From Blastocatellia bacterium (GTDB taxonomy: Bacteria; Acidobacteriota; Blastocatellia; Chloracidobacteriales; JADJPF01): DNA of 64,000 bases. The stretch covers positions 1-64,000 of the forward strand of contig JADJPF010000015.1 of assembly GCA_016713405.1 (NCBI GenBank), given 5' to 3'. The translations under genes and the position numbers were made by a program. Below are positions 43,523 to 53,988 of this stretch, piece by piece. The number at the start of each line of letters is the position of its first letter. The first letter of the stretch is position 1. Below the pieces are notes generated by a model. It did not search any database. It was given only the letters and a program-made list of their open reading frames with translations, and was not told where the DNA came from.

Positions 43523-44722
43523 ATGCGCTTAATTATTTGCTTTTTTTTATTATTTTTAACTTTAACTTGGAGCAATGTTGCTTTAGCTCAAACTCAAACA
43601 AACACACCTGCTACAACTCAAGCCAATCCTAGGATTTTAGGCGAAGTGAAAGAAATTAATAAACAACAAAACTATTTAACAATTAAAACTCCTAATGGAG
43701 AATTTCGCGTTAATGTAGCAAGTAATGTTGTTTGTAAACGTGTTGCTCCTGATGCAAAAACTCTGGATGGAGCAGAAGAAATTACTTTTACTGATATTAT
43801 GGCTGGAGATCGTGTCTGGGCTAGAAATACTACTGCCGAAACTACACCAAATTCAGTACAAGCTAAACAACTTGTTTTAATGAGTGCTACTTCTATTGCT
43901 GAGCGTAATCGCCAAGAAAGAGATAGTTGGCAACGTAGGGGGGTTGTTGGTGAAATTACTGAGATAAATTCAACTACCAAAGAAGCTACAGTGAAGTTAA
44001 GAAATGGAAGCACTATGGTAGTAACAGTTACCCCTCAAGCAGATGTTCGCCGCTATCCCCCAGGATCAGTTGAGTTTACAGATTCTAAACCAATAAGTTT
44101 TGAAGAAATTAAAATAGGGGACACTATTTTTGGACGTGGTGAGCGTAGCGAAGATGGAAAGAATTTTCGTGCAGAAATGCTAATTACAGGTGATGTTCCT
44201 CGTCCAACTTTTGGGCAAATTGTTTCTATCAACTTAGAAAAACAAGAAATTATAGTAAGAGGCCAAGGACAAGAAACCCTCATACAAGTAACTGCACAAA
44301 CTCTTCTACGTAATATGCCAGAAAATCTAGGTGGCCCAGCGGCTACAGACCCAAATAGACCTCCAAGAACAAATAACCCAGATCAAACTAATCAAACTAA
44401 CCAAGTTAATCAAACTAACCAAGCTAACCAAGCTAATGCTACTGGGCAAAGTCCAAATCCTGCTCGTCGGGAAGGTTTTCAAGGTGGGCGAGGTGGTATG
44501 TTTAACCCTAATGAAATGATAGAAAGACTACGTAATGCACCAGCAATACAATTAACAGATCTAAAAGCAGGAGAATTTATTGTTGTTAACGGGCCAAAAC
44601 TAGAAGATGGTAAATCTATTAAGGCTTTATTTTTGGTTAAATTACGCATTCCTACCAATAATCAAAATACCCCCGCAATTAGTCCTAATGGCGGTGGCTT
44701 TGGGGAAATAGGGCCACAATAA
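43523..44722 (+). CDS. Exported DUF5666-repeat protein
   Basis: The ATG at 43523 follows AGGAGG by 9 nt and opens a signal peptide (MRLIICFFLLFLTLTWSNVALA). The 399-aa product has at least three OB-like DUF5666 repeats (RILGEVKEINKQQNYLTIKT, GVVGEITEINSTTKEATVKL, FGQIVSINLEKQEIIVRG), each with a short beta pattern. A low-complexity Asn/Gln/Thr stretch separates the last repeat. The TonB-dependent receptor gene begins 13 nt downstream, so the two form an operon and probably act in the same envelope process. No catalytic motif is seen. Confidence 0.8.
   Translation: MRLIICFFLLFLTLTWSNVALAQTQTNTPATTQANPRILGEVKEINKQQNYLTIKTPNGEFRVNVASNVVCKRVAPDAKTLDGAEEITFTDIMAGDRVWARNTTAETTPNSVQAKQLVLMSATSIAERNRQERDSWQRRGVVGEITEINSTTKEATVKLRNGSTMVVTVTPQADVRRYPPGSVEFTDSKPISFEEIKIGDTIFGRGERSEDGKNFRAEMLITGDVPRPTFGQIVSINLEKQEIIVRGQGQETLIQVTAQTLLRNMPENLGGPAATDPNRPPRTNNPDQTNQTNQVNQTNQANQANATGQSPNPARREGFQGGRGGMFNPNEMIERLRNAPAIQLTDLKAGEFIVVNGPKLEDGKSIKALFLVKLRIPTNNQNTPAISPNGGGFGEIGPQ
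44381..44437 (+). repeat. Short in-frame tandem repeat (Asn-Gln-Thr/Val/Ala)
   Basis: Repeats of a 9-12 nt unit based on AACCAAACT encode about six copies of N-Q-x within the DUF5666 gene. It is a low-complexity spacer that may vary in copy number. Confidence 0.75.
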
Positions 44723-44735
44723 AGGGGGGTTAAAA

Positions 44736-47681
44736 ATGAAAAAATTAAGTAAATGGAAAAGAGAATTTTTCCTAAATTGCTGTTTAGAAATTGCTAGGTT
44801 AGTTGGTATGGTTGGGCTTACTTTTTGTTTAGTTTCCACAAGTTATGCACAATCTAAGCAAAATACTAAGTTAAAAGGACAGGTTTTAGATGAATCTGGG
44901 GCAAGTTTAGCTGGTGCAGAAGTTACATTAACTGAGGTTAATGGTAAAACTACTCAAACTGTTTCTTCTGAAAAAGGAGACTTTGAATTTTCAAGAGTTG
45001 ATTTTGGTACTTACACTCTAACTGTTTATGTACCAGGCTTTACTGTTTATGAAAGTTCAACTTTTAGCGTTGGAAATACTTCTCTTACACCTTTAGAAGT
45101 TCGTCTTGCTGTAGCTGCTGTAACAGAACAAGTTACAGTAGATTCTAGCTCTCCTGTTAGTCTTTCTTCAGAAAATAATGCTACAGCAATAGTATTAAAA
45201 GAAAAAGATTTAGAATCGTTACCAGAAGATCCAGATGAACTAGCTAGCGCGTTACAAGAATTAGCAGGCCCGGCTGCTGGCCCAAATGGAGCGCAACTTT
45301 TTGTTGATGGTTTTAACGGTCTTCGTGTTCCTCCAAAAGGCTCTATTAGGGAAATTCGTATTAATTCTAATCCTTTTTCTGCTGAATATGACCGTCTTGG
45401 TTTTGGGCGAATTGAAATTTTAACTAAGCCTGGACTTGATAAATTACATGGTGAAACTTTCTTTAATTTTAATGATGAAAGTCTTAATGCTCGCAATGCT
45501 TTTGCTCCTTTTCGCGCACCGCTTCAAATAAGACGTTTTGGAGGTAATTTATCTGGAGCAATTAAGCCTAAAAAAGCTTCATTTTTCTTGGATTTTGAAC
45601 GTCGAGAAACAGACGAAAATACTTCAATTAATGCCACTATTTTAGATAACAACCTTTTTGCTGTTCCTTTTTCTGATGTAATCTTAACTCCTCAAAGGTT
45701 TACTACTTTTTCAACTCGTGTAGATTATCAACTAGATCAAAAGACTACTCTTGTAGGACGTTATAGCTTTACAGATATTAGTAGACAAAATCAAGGAATA
45801 GGTAATTTTGCTTTAGATTCTCGCGGTTTTGATAGCACGATTCGTAATAATGTACTAAACTTTACTGCCACAACAATTATTAGTCCTAAAGTCATTAATG
45901 AAATACGTTTGCAGATGACTCGGCAATCATCTACAAGTCAAGGGGATAATTCCACGCCTTCGCTTAATGTTTTAGGGGCATTTTCTGGAGGAGGTGCGCA
46001 AGTAGGGCTTAATCGTCGAACAGAAGATAGTTTTGAGTTACAAGATTATATTTCTTATGCCTTAAGTACTCATACCTTAAAAACAGGTGTAAGGCTTCGT
46101 GGAACTAGAATAACTACCAGCAACACAGAAAATTTTGGAGGAAGCTATAGTTTTGCTGGTGATGTTAATCGTGATCCAATTACAGGATTACCCGTAGGTG
46201 GGACAATTACTAGTTTAGAGCATTTTCGCCGTACTTTATTGGGTTTGCCTGGTTATCGTCCTTCTCAATTTTCTGTTAATTCAGGAGATCCTTTTGTTTC
46301 TGTCAATCAATATGATGTAGGGCTTTTTGTACAGGATGAATGGAAAGCAAAACAAAATCTAACGGTTTCTTTGGGCCTACGTTATGAAGCACAAACAAAT
46401 CTAAATGCAAAATATAATTTTGCTCCACGCATTGCTGTTGCTTATGCTCCTCGTTCAGGTGCCAACAATTCAGCCAACAAGCTAGCAACTGTAATTCGCG
46501 GAGGTTTTGGCATTTTTTATGATCGGTTTAGTGAGGGTTTTACTTTAGAATCCCGTCGCTTAGATGGAAATCATATTACCCAATTTATCGCTACTAATCC
46601 TGACTTTTTTCCAAATATTCCTGATCTTTCTAGTTTGACAGCATTAAGACCTATTCGCCGTCAAATTGAGCCTAATTTGGAATCTCCTTATGTAATGCAA
46701 TTTGCTTTAGGAGTGGAACAACAACTTCCTTATCAATTAGTTACAACGGTAAATTACTTATTTGCTCGTGGTAATCATCTTTTACGCTCACGTAATATAA
46801 ACGCGCCGTTGCCAGGCACTTTTACTGGTATTCCTGGGTCAGGCATTCGCCCACTAGGAAATATTGGAGATATTTATCTTTATGAAGCAAGTGGGATTTC
46901 TAAAATGCACCAACTACGAGTTGGACTTTCACGTCGATTAGGGCGGGTTAGTTTCTTTTCTAGTTATGCTTATACAAAAGCTGATACTGATGCAAATGGA
47001 GCAAATGATTTTCCTGCTAATAGTTTTAATCTAGCTCCTGAATATGGAAGAAGTTCTTTACAAGTAAGCCATCAAGTATTTTTAGGTAGTACAATCACCG
47101 CACCTTATGGAATTAGAGTCAATCCTTTTTTAATAATTCGTTCAGGTCGTCCATTTGATATTACCACTGGGCGAGACAATAATGGGGATACTCGTTTTAC
47201 TGATCGCCCCTCTTTAGTTGCACCAGGAACACCTGGCAGTATTACAACAGAATTTGGCACTTTTAACCCAAACCCTAGACATGGTGAGCAAATTATCACA
47301 CCAAATTTAGGTGATGGGCCAGGTTTTGCATCCTTAAACTTGTCTTTAAGTCGCACTTTTAGCTTTGGTACTAAGCAAGCTGATGCAAATACTCAAGTTA
47401 GTGGCGGTGGAGGCCCAGTTGCAGGTGGTTTTGGTGGTGTGGCAGGTCGTGGAGGCCCGGGTGGTGGACGTGGTGGCGGTGGACGTGGCCCAGGTGGATT
47501 TGGTGATGCAGGAGATGGTAATAAACGCTTTAATATGGTACTTACATTTAGAGCCTCTAATTTATTTAATCGTACTAACTTAGGGGGTTTTACAGGTTCT
47601 CTAGGTTCACCAATTTTTGGGACTGCTAATTTTGCTAGTGAAGCAAGACGAATTGAAATGCAGATGCGCTTCCGCTTCTAA
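44736..47681 (+). CDS. TonB-dependent receptor, Oar-like, with carboxypeptidase-regulatory domain
   Basis: The 981-aa outer membrane protein has a signal peptide (residues 1-38). A carboxypeptidase regulatory-like domain follows at about 43-125 (LKGQVLDESGASLAGAEVTL). Next comes a plug domain (to about 235, with QLFVDGFNGLRVPP) and a large beta-barrel ending in the aromatic MQMRFRF. This is the Oar/SusC-like layout abundant in Acidobacteriota. A glycine-rich insert lies at about 894-930. It should import a substrate across the outer membrane with TonB energy, or bind it. Cotranscribed with the DUF5666 gene. A terminator follows at 47707. Confidence 0.9.
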   Translation: MKKLSKWKREFFLNCCLEIARLVGMVGLTFCLVSTSYAQSKQNTKLKGQVLDESGASLAGAEVTLTEVNGKTTQTVSSEKGDFEFSRVDFGTYTLTVYVPGFTVYESSTFSVGNTSLTPLEVRLAVAAVTEQVTVDSSSPVSLSSENNATAIVLKEKDLESLPEDPDELASALQELAGPAAGPNGAQLFVDGFNGLRVPPKGSIREIRINSNPFSAEYDRLGFGRIEILTKPGLDKLHGETFFNFNDESLNARNAFAPFRAPLQIRRFGGNLSGAIKPKKASFFLDFERRETDENTSINATILDNNLFAVPFSDVILTPQRFTTFSTRVDYQLDQKTTLVGRYSFTDISRQNQGIGNFALDSRGFDSTIRNNVLNFTATTIISPKVINEIRLQMTRQSSTSQGDNSTPSLNVLGAFSGGGAQVGLNRRTEDSFELQDYISYALSTHTLKTGVRLRGTRITTSNTENFGGSYSFAGDVNRDPITGLPVGGTITSLEHFRRTLLGLPGYRPSQFSVNSGDPFVSVNQYDVGLFVQDEWKAKQNLTVSLGLRYEAQTNLNAKYNFAPRIAVAYAPRSGANNSANKLATVIRGGFGIFYDRFSEGFTLESRRLDGNHITQFIATNPDFFPNIPDLSSLTALRPIRRQIEPNLESPYVMQFALGVEQQLPYQLVTTVNYLFARGNHLLRSRNINAPLPGTFTGIPGSGIRPLGNIGDIYLYEASGISKMHQLRVGLSRRLGRVSFFSSYAYTKADTDANGANDFPANSFNLAPEYGRSSLQVSHQVFLGSTITAPYGIRVNPFLIIRSGRPFDITTGRDNNGDTRFTDRPSLVAPGTPGSITTEFGTFNPNPRHGEQIITPNLGDGPGFASLNLSLSRTFSFGTKQADANTQVSGGGGPVAGGFGGVAGRGGPGGGRGGGGRGPGGFGDAGDGNKRFNMVLTFRASNLFNRTNLGGFTGSLGSPIFGTANFASEARRIEMQMRFRF

Positions 47682-47706
47682 TAAGTTTTACTGGGTTTCT
47701 TAACTT

Positions 47707-47740
47707 AAAATAGCCAGACTAAAACTAGTCTGGCTATTTT
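47707..47740 (+). terminator. Rho-independent terminator after TonB receptor
   Basis: A 14-bp stem (47707-47720 with 47727-47740) followed by T-rich sequence, 26 nt after the receptor stop. Confidence 0.85.
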
Positions 47741-47907
47741 GTTTATTATCTACTTTTTAACAAGGAGATTACAGCCCATTTTTCTTATTTCAAACTTACG
47801 TTAAGTAAATACTGCAAATACACTTAAGTTTATTAGATTGTTGTTTAAGTTATATATGTTAAAATGGGTCGTCTGCAAAATAGTAAAATATTGAGAAAAG
47901 ACAAATT

Positions 47908-48360
47908 ATGCAAATAATTGAAATAAATGAAGTTACAAAAATACTACAAACTGCAATTTCTCCTGTAGTTTTAGTTTCAGGTGTTGGGTTATTAGTACTT
48001 TCTATGACAAATCGATTTGCTAGAACTACGGATCGCGCTAGGGCTTTAGCAAGGGAGATTGAGGAGAAAAATATTGCTACAGATGATGTAAATAACTTAA
48101 AAGCTCAAATAGGAATACTTTATAAGCGTTCAAAAATACTAATGTTTTCTATTAGTTTTGCTATTACTAGTATATTTTTTGTTTCTTTATTAATAATAGC
48201 TCTATTTTCTGCCTCCACATTAGGGCTACATATTAACATTATAATAACAATTTTTTTTGTACTTAGCCTTATTTCTTTAACTATTTCCTTAGTTTTATTT
48301 ATTAAAGAGATAAGTTCATCTCTAAAAGCATTAAAACTAGAAATCAAAGAGCTTTTATAA
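47908..48360 (+). CDS. DUF2721 membrane protein
   Basis: The 150-aa protein shows the DUF2721 pattern: an N-terminal helix (ILQTAISPVVLVSGVGLLVLSM), RFARTTDRARAL, then two further hydrophobic segments (ISFAITSIFFVSLLIIALFSA, IIITIFFVLSLISLTISLV). It is an integral membrane protein of unknown function. It lies convergent with the next gene, 30 nt away. Confidence 0.85.
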   Translation: MQIIEINEVTKILQTAISPVVLVSGVGLLVLSMTNRFARTTDRARALAREIEEKNIATDDVNNLKAQIGILYKRSKILMFSISFAITSIFFVSLLIIALFSASTLGLHINIIITIFFVLSLISLTISLVLFIKEISSSLKALKLEIKELL

Positions 48361-48390
48361 TAGGTGATTTCTAGTTTTAGATGGCTTTCT

Positions 48391-49689
48391 TTAACGACCT
48401 ACACCAACATAATCAAAGCCTAATTTGCGGATATAGTTGGGATCATAAATATTGCGTAAATCAGCAATTGCAGGCTGTTTCATCAATAGTTTAACTTTTT
48501 CTAGGTCAAGTTTGCGGTATTGGTTCCATTCTGTAAGAAAAACTAGTAGATCTGCATCAGTTGCAGTTTCATAGGCATCATTGCAAAACTTAACTTTTGG
48601 AAGTAAAGTAGCCGCCTCGCTCATTGCTACAGGGTCATTAGCTTTGACATTAACACCTAGTTCTAAAAGTTCATTTACAACTGCAATGCTAGGGGATTCT
48701 CTGATGTCATTAGTATTAGGTTTAAAAGCTAATCCTAAAACTCCAATAGTTTTATCTTTAGGATTGCCAAGCATGGTTTTAATTTTACTTACCATTAAAT
48801 CTTTTTGACGTTCATTAACTTCGATTACAGAACGGACAATTTTGAAATCGCACTCTACACGATTAGCTAAATGTAGCAAAGCACGAGTATCTTTAGGAAA
48901 ACAAGAGCCTCCAAAACCTGGGCCAGGATGAAGAAATTCTGGGCCAATACGTTTATCTAAACCCATAGCACGGGCAACATTATAAACATCACAACCTAAA
49001 CGGTCACAAAGCATAGCAATTTCATTAATAAAAGAAATTTTAGTAGCTAAAAACGCATTAGAAGCATACTTAATTAATTCTGCTGTTTCTATGCTAGTTA
49101 TTACAAACGGAATATCAATTAAGTAAAGTGGGCTGTATAAATCTTTTAGAATTGCAACTGCTTGTGGGTCAGAGCAGCCAATTACAATTCGGTCAGGGTG
49201 CATAAAGTCTTCAATAGCAGCACCTTCACGTAAAAATTCAGGGTTAGAAGCAACAGAGAAATGACTTTCTGATTGAGAGTTTTCTGTAATTATTCTTTTA
49301 ACTAAAGCTCCTGTACCTGCTGGAACAGTGCTTTTGGTGACAATTACTTTATAACCGTTTAGATGTTTACCAATTTCTGCTGCTACTTCGGCAACTTGGG
49401 AGAGGTCTGCATCGCCATCTTCACGCGCAGGAGTACCAACAGCAATAAAGATTACTAAAGATTTTTTTACTGCTTCTGCTAAATTTGTAGTAAAGCTTAA
49501 GCGGCCTTCCTTAAAACCTTTATTAATAACTACATCTAGTCCAGGTTCATAAATAGTTGGTTCACCAGCCATTAATCTATTTATTTTGTTTTCGTCTTTG
49601 TCAACACAAGTAACATTAACTCCAAACTCAGCAAAACAAGCTCCTGTCACTAAACCAACATAGCCTGTTCCAATAATTGCGATATTCAT
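48391..49689 (-). CDS. ugd: UDP-glucose 6-dehydrogenase
   Basis: The 432-aa enzyme begins MNIAIIGTGYVGLVTGACFAEF, the NAD-binding Rossmann motif of UDP-glucose dehydrogenase. It contains FIAVGTPAREDG, TKSTVPAGTG, and the catalytic Cys in GFGGSCFPKDTRALLH. It oxidises UDP-glucose to UDP-glucuronate for polysaccharide synthesis. It follows the related gene at 49726-51060 in the same direction, after 36 nt, so the two form a unit. Confidence 0.93.
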   Translation of the reverse strand: MNIAIIGTGYVGLVTGACFAEFGVNVTCVDKDENKINRLMAGEPTIYEPGLDVVINKGFKEGRLSFTTNLAEAVKKSLVIFIAVGTPAREDGDADLSQVAEVAAEIGKHLNGYKVIVTKSTVPAGTGALVKRIITENSQSESHFSVASNPEFLREGAAIEDFMHPDRIVIGCSDPQAVAILKDLYSPLYLIDIPFVITSIETAELIKYASNAFLATKISFINEIAMLCDRLGCDVYNVARAMGLDKRIGPEFLHPGPGFGGSCFPKDTRALLHLANRVECDFKIVRSVIEVNERQKDLMVSKIKTMLGNPKDKTIGVLGLAFKPNTNDIRESPSIAVVNELLELGVNVKANDPVAMSEAATLLPKVKFCNDAYETATDADLLVFLTEWNQYRKLDLEKVKLLMKQPAIADLRNIYDPNYIRKLGFDYVGVGR

Positions 49690-49725
49690 AAATTTTCCTT
49701 GTCAATAAAATTTGGTTTGTAAGTT

Positions 49726-51060
49726 TTATAATTTGATAACTTTATCTAAATTTTCTGTTACATAACGTGTAGCATTTCGAGTATCAATTATTAATGGGGC
49801 ATGATCGACTATAAATTGATAATTAAAATCGCTGTGATCTGTAACAATTATTACTGCATCAGAGTAGGTTAATACAGTACGATCTATTTCTACGCTTTCA
49901 ATAACAAGGTCATTTTCTAAAACTAAAGAAGGCACATATGGGTCACTATAAGCAATAATAGAGCCTTTTTGATGCAACTTTTGCAGAATTTCTAAGGCTG
50001 GTGATTCTCTAACATCATCAATATTTCGTTTATAGGCAACACCTAAAACTAATATTTTTGACCCATTTAGAGGTTTACGATGTTTATTTAAGGCATCTGA
50101 AACTATTTCAACAACATGACTTGGCATATTAGAATTAATTTCTTCTGCTAAGGAAATAAACCTAGCTTCAAAGCCATGCATACGAGCTTTCCAAGATAAG
50201 TAAATAGGATCTAGTGGAATACAATGACCGCCAATGCCGGGGCCAGGATAAAAGGGCATAAAACCAAAGGGTTTGGTAGCGGCTGCTTCTACTACTTCCC
50301 AAACATTTACACCTAAAGCATGGCATAACATAGCAATTTCATTTACTAGGCCAATGTTAACACTACGAAAAGTGTTTTCTAGTAATTTAGTTGTTTCTGC
50401 TACTTTAGCAGAAGATACTTTGTGAACATTACCAATTACTTTTTGGTAAACCGTAGCAGCAATTTCGGTTGAAAGCTGCGAGACTCCACCAACTACTTTA
50501 GGAATATTACCTGTATGAAATTGAGGATTACCTGGGTCAACTCGCTCTGGGGAAAATGCTAAGAAGAAATCCTGATCAACTTTTAAGCCTGTTTCCTCAA
50601 ATAGTGGCAATAAAACTTCATCTGTTGTACCAGGATAAGTAGTGCTTTCAAGCATTATTAATTGTCCTGGGTGCAAATGAGTTTTGATAGCTTCAGCAGC
50701 AGCTAAAATATAAGAAATATCAGGTTCTTTTGTTTTACTTAAAGGTGTAGGGACACAAATTATTACAATATCTGATTCTGATAAAACATCAAAACTTGTA
50801 CTAGCACTAAAAAGCAGGTTTTCAACCAGTGTTGAGACTTTTTCACTAGCAATATCTTTAATATAAGAAAAACCTTGGTTTAACTCTGCTACTTTTTCTG
50901 GGTTAGTATCTATTCCTAATACAGAAAAACCAGCTTGACCAAATTCTACGGCTAAGGGTAAGCCAACATATCCTAAGCCAATAATTGCTATACGTGCTTG
51001 TAGGGAAGAGATTTTACTAAGTAAAACATTTTGGCTACTTAAAACTGTGCAACTACTCAT
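49726..51060 (-). CDS. UDP-N-acetyl-hexosamine 6-dehydrogenase (WbpA/TviB/WecC type)
   Basis: The ATG at 51060 follows AGGAG and starts MSSCTVLSS; a longer frame from 51081 is less likely. The 444-aa protein has a Rossmann motif (RIAIIGLGYVGLPLAVEFG), CVPTPLSKTKEPDISYI, LESTTYPGTTDE and the catalytic Cys in GPGIGGHCIPLDPIYLSWKA. The GHCIPLDP version distinguishes the UDP-GlcNAc/ManNAc/GalNAc 6-dehydrogenases from UDP-glucose enzymes. It makes a UDP-uronic acid of an N-acetyl sugar. A hairpin at 51108 separates it from the TIG/NHL gene. Confidence 0.88.
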   Translation of the reverse strand: MSSCTVLSSQNVLLSKISSLQARIAIIGLGYVGLPLAVEFGQAGFSVLGIDTNPEKVAELNQGFSYIKDIASEKVSTLVENLLFSASTSFDVLSESDIVIICVPTPLSKTKEPDISYILAAAEAIKTHLHPGQLIMLESTTYPGTTDEVLLPLFEETGLKVDQDFFLAFSPERVDPGNPQFHTGNIPKVVGGVSQLSTEIAATVYQKVIGNVHKVSSAKVAETTKLLENTFRSVNIGLVNEIAMLCHALGVNVWEVVEAAATKPFGFMPFYPGPGIGGHCIPLDPIYLSWKARMHGFEARFISLAEEINSNMPSHVVEIVSDALNKHRKPLNGSKILVLGVAYKRNIDDVRESPALEILQKLHQKGSIIAYSDPYVPSLVLENDLVIESVEIDRTVLTYSDAVIIVTDHSDFNYQFIVDHAPLIIDTRNATRYVTENLDKVIKL

Positions 51061-51107
51061 TAATAATGCTCCTAAAAACAAAAAATAATGCTCTTAAAAT
51101 GTTAATA

Positions 51108-51125
51108 GGCCACCAAAAGGTGGCC
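51108..51125 (-). terminator. Hairpin between TIG/NHL gene and sugar dehydrogenases
   Basis: GGCCACC and GGTGGCC form a 7-bp GC-rich stem with an AAAA loop. It lies 23 nt after the stop of the minus-strand gene at 51149. Confidence 0.6.
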
Positions 51126-51148
51126 GAAGGAATTATTTACTGGTAGAT

Positions 51149-53429
51149 TTAAGGTAAGACGACTCGGCGAACTCTATGATTACCTGAATCTACTACTAAA
51201 ATGACTTTATCTTCTATCATAAGCATAAATCTTGGATCACGAAATGCTACTTTTGGTGCTGATCCGTCTTCAAAACCTCTAGCACCACCAATAACCGTTG
51301 TAACTACTCCATCAGGCGTAACTCTACGGATACGGCTGCCATCAAAATCTAGTACATAAAGATTTCCAGCCATATCAAAAGTAGATGAAATTGGGCCTTT
51401 TAGGACTGCAAAAAATCTATTGCCATCTCCAAAAGTAGGACTATTAACATTTACTTGGTTTAATGCGCTAGATTGAATGCGGCGACGAAGGCCAACAAAT
51501 ACCTGTACTTGATTGGAAGACATATCTACTTGGCGAATTGAGTTATTAGAAAAATCACTAACAAATAGTGTGTTATTTCTCATTATTAACCCTAATGGAC
51601 GGTTAAACTGTACGCTATTTCCATTTCCATCAGAAAGGCCAGGAAAACCATTACCTAAAACTGTAGAAACAGAAGTTGCCTCACCATTTTCTAAGGTAAT
51701 TTTACGAATTACATTATTAAATGAGTCAGATATTAATAGATTTTTGTCCATATCTATTGCAATTCCATAAGGGCCAGAAAAGACGGCTCTTGAAGGAATA
51801 TCATCTAAAAAGCCCATTTCGCCTACACGTTCTTTAGTACCATCTTCATTTCTTGCCATTCGACTTTTACCTGCAATTGTGTCAACTGTAAAAGTACCTG
51901 AACTATTAGGTCGTAATCTTCTGATAGCTTCATTACCAAAGTCTGTAACATAAATAGTGTTATCAGGAGTAACAACAATTCCAATAGGATTACTAAAGCG
52001 TACTGTAGGATTATTTTTATTTATTTCATCTGTATCAACATAACCAGGTATTCCATCAGGATCTCCTGCTATGGTGACAAGTTGACCTGAGCTTGGGTTA
52101 AATCTTCGGATAGCGTTATTGGTTTGATCTGCAATATAAATCATTCCATCTGGCCCAACTGCTAATTGGCTTGGATTAGTTAGCAAAGCATCTTTTCCTG
52201 AGCCATCAGTAAAACCTGGAAAACTACCTAATATTGTTGAAACTGTACCAGCAGGTTCTACTACTAAAGGGACAATATTTGTTGTTCCTTTATTGGTGCT
52301 AAGCTGTAAATTTAATGTAGTTGGACTTTCAAGTTGTTTAGTTCTAACAACTATTCTTATAGTACGTCTACTTAATTCTGTAACATCATCTTTTTTAATT
52401 TTTATTCCATTAAATGTAGCTTCTTTAAAGTTTTCTAGGTTTGCACCTATAACAATCATTTCTACATCTTTTGTACCAGCAACAATGTTGGAGGGATCAA
52501 TTGAATAAATTAAAGGGGTTTTATCAGAAGGTGTGACATCAAATAGTAAAGTTTCTGAGTCACCAACATTAGGAGTTACTACTTTTACTGTTATTTGTCC
52601 TACTTTAGTAAATAAGCTTGCATCAAAAGTTGCTTCAAGCTGAGTAGTTTTCTTTTTACCTTTTTGTAATGTTACTGGGACAGATTGACCATTAACAAGT
52701 ACAATACTATCTTTAGTAAAGTTACCACCTTTAATTTTTACTTTAGTTGTTTTTGCTCCAAGATCTGCACTACTTGGTTCTAACTCAGTTAGATTTGGCC
52801 CAGGAGAGGCAATAGTAATATTAAAAGTGTTAGAAAGAGTTCCATCACCATTTTCTATTTGAACAGGCAATGTACCAACAAAAGTAGTTTCAATAGGATC
52901 AACTGTTCCAATTGCAAAAGAAAGTTCGCCTTTGCGTCTAATTTGTGTAGTGGTCTTAAATCCACCAACTCTAACAATTGATTTGCTAGTAAAGTTATTT
53001 CCTTGAATTTCTACACCAAAGTTAGTAGCAATTTCATTAGCAATAACAATTCTAGGGCGAATTGCAGTAATTACTACATCACTAGCAGCAACAACATCAA
53101 TAGTATCAGTATTTGATATTGTTCCTTTGGACATTACAGCAATAGTAATTGTACCTGGTTGAGCAATTAAATTGGCTGGAACAGTGCCAATCAAAGTTCC
53201 CTCTTGGAATTGAGTATTTACAGGGCTACCATTAACTATTAATGAAGAATCTTTTTTATATTTGCTTTTACCCACCACTCTAACGCGAAGTTCGCTATCT
53301 CCAGCAGTTACTTTTTTAGGAAAAATATTTTTAATATTAGGAGTATTGTTTTTGGGCCAGAGCTTGGTTAGGATTAATAAAAACTAAGCTAAAAAAAACA
53401 ATTAAAAGACTAAATATCAGTCCTCGCAT
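51149..53429 (-). CDS. Exported TIG/IPT and NHL-repeat protein (one frameshift)
   Basis: The ATG at 53429 opens a signal peptide (MRGLIFSLLIVFFSLVFI, cleavage near ALAQ) but then a stop appears. The rest continues in another frame from KNNTPNIKNIFPKKV to the end. The break is at the T-run 53349-53353; one base fewer gives about 759 aa. The first half has several TIG/IPT Ig-like repeats (ITAIRPRIVIANEIATNFGV, LTELEPSSADLGAKTTKVKI, IYSIDPSNIVAGTKDVEM). The second half has NHL beta-propeller repeats (LAVGPDGMIYIADQTNNAIR, GIVVTPDNTIYVTDFGNEAI, GIAIDMDKNLLISDSFNNVI). It should be a surface or periplasmic scaffold. Terminator hairpin at 51108. Confidence 0.85.
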
Positions 53430-53988
53430 AATTTTTAACCTTCCTCAGTATCAAACATAAGCTAAAATAATGTTGATAAAAATTTTTTAGATACACAATT
53501 AAGAAATCAGCAGTTTAACAAACTTACTCTGCTATCTTCAACCTAGATGCCTTAATTGTTTCCTAAATATCTTATAAATCAATTACTATTACTTTTGATA
53601 ACTCAATAAATTTAAGATACTAGATTTAATTTATTTCCCTTTTGTTTTATTCCAAAGAAAATAGTTTAGATAAATAACCTAGTGTATTTACCGTTTTAAT
53701 TTTACTAGATTCTAGCTTAAAGCTATAGATGTTAAACACCAGAATTGGATTAAAAGTTTAATTAGCTCCAAAAATTTTTGTCTCTCATGGATTTATAAAT
53801 ACTCCAAAAAATATATTTAAGCTGTTGTGGCTAGGATTGCTTAACAATTAGGAACAAAAGCTTGAGTATAAATAGAGTTTCTCTTATCCTATTGCATTGT
53901 CAAAATTAGTTCCTCTAAATCTTTTAAGAGTTCAGTTAAATTTTTAGTATTTTGTTAGGAAAGCAACTTACTTTCTCAGGATATTATT
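53430..53988. other. Intergenic region upstream of the nuo operon
   Basis: This 559-nt AT-rich spacer lies between two divergent genes and must hold the nuo promoter. I see no open frame with a ribosome-binding site, no RNA gene and no strong repeat. The AGGA at about 53979 belongs to nuoH. Confidence 0.5.

Noticed and set aside
43672..45496. Antisense frames over the DUF5666 and TonB receptor genes
   Set aside because: They lack ribosome-binding sites and recognisable domains; the sense strand carries clear signal peptides and family motifs.
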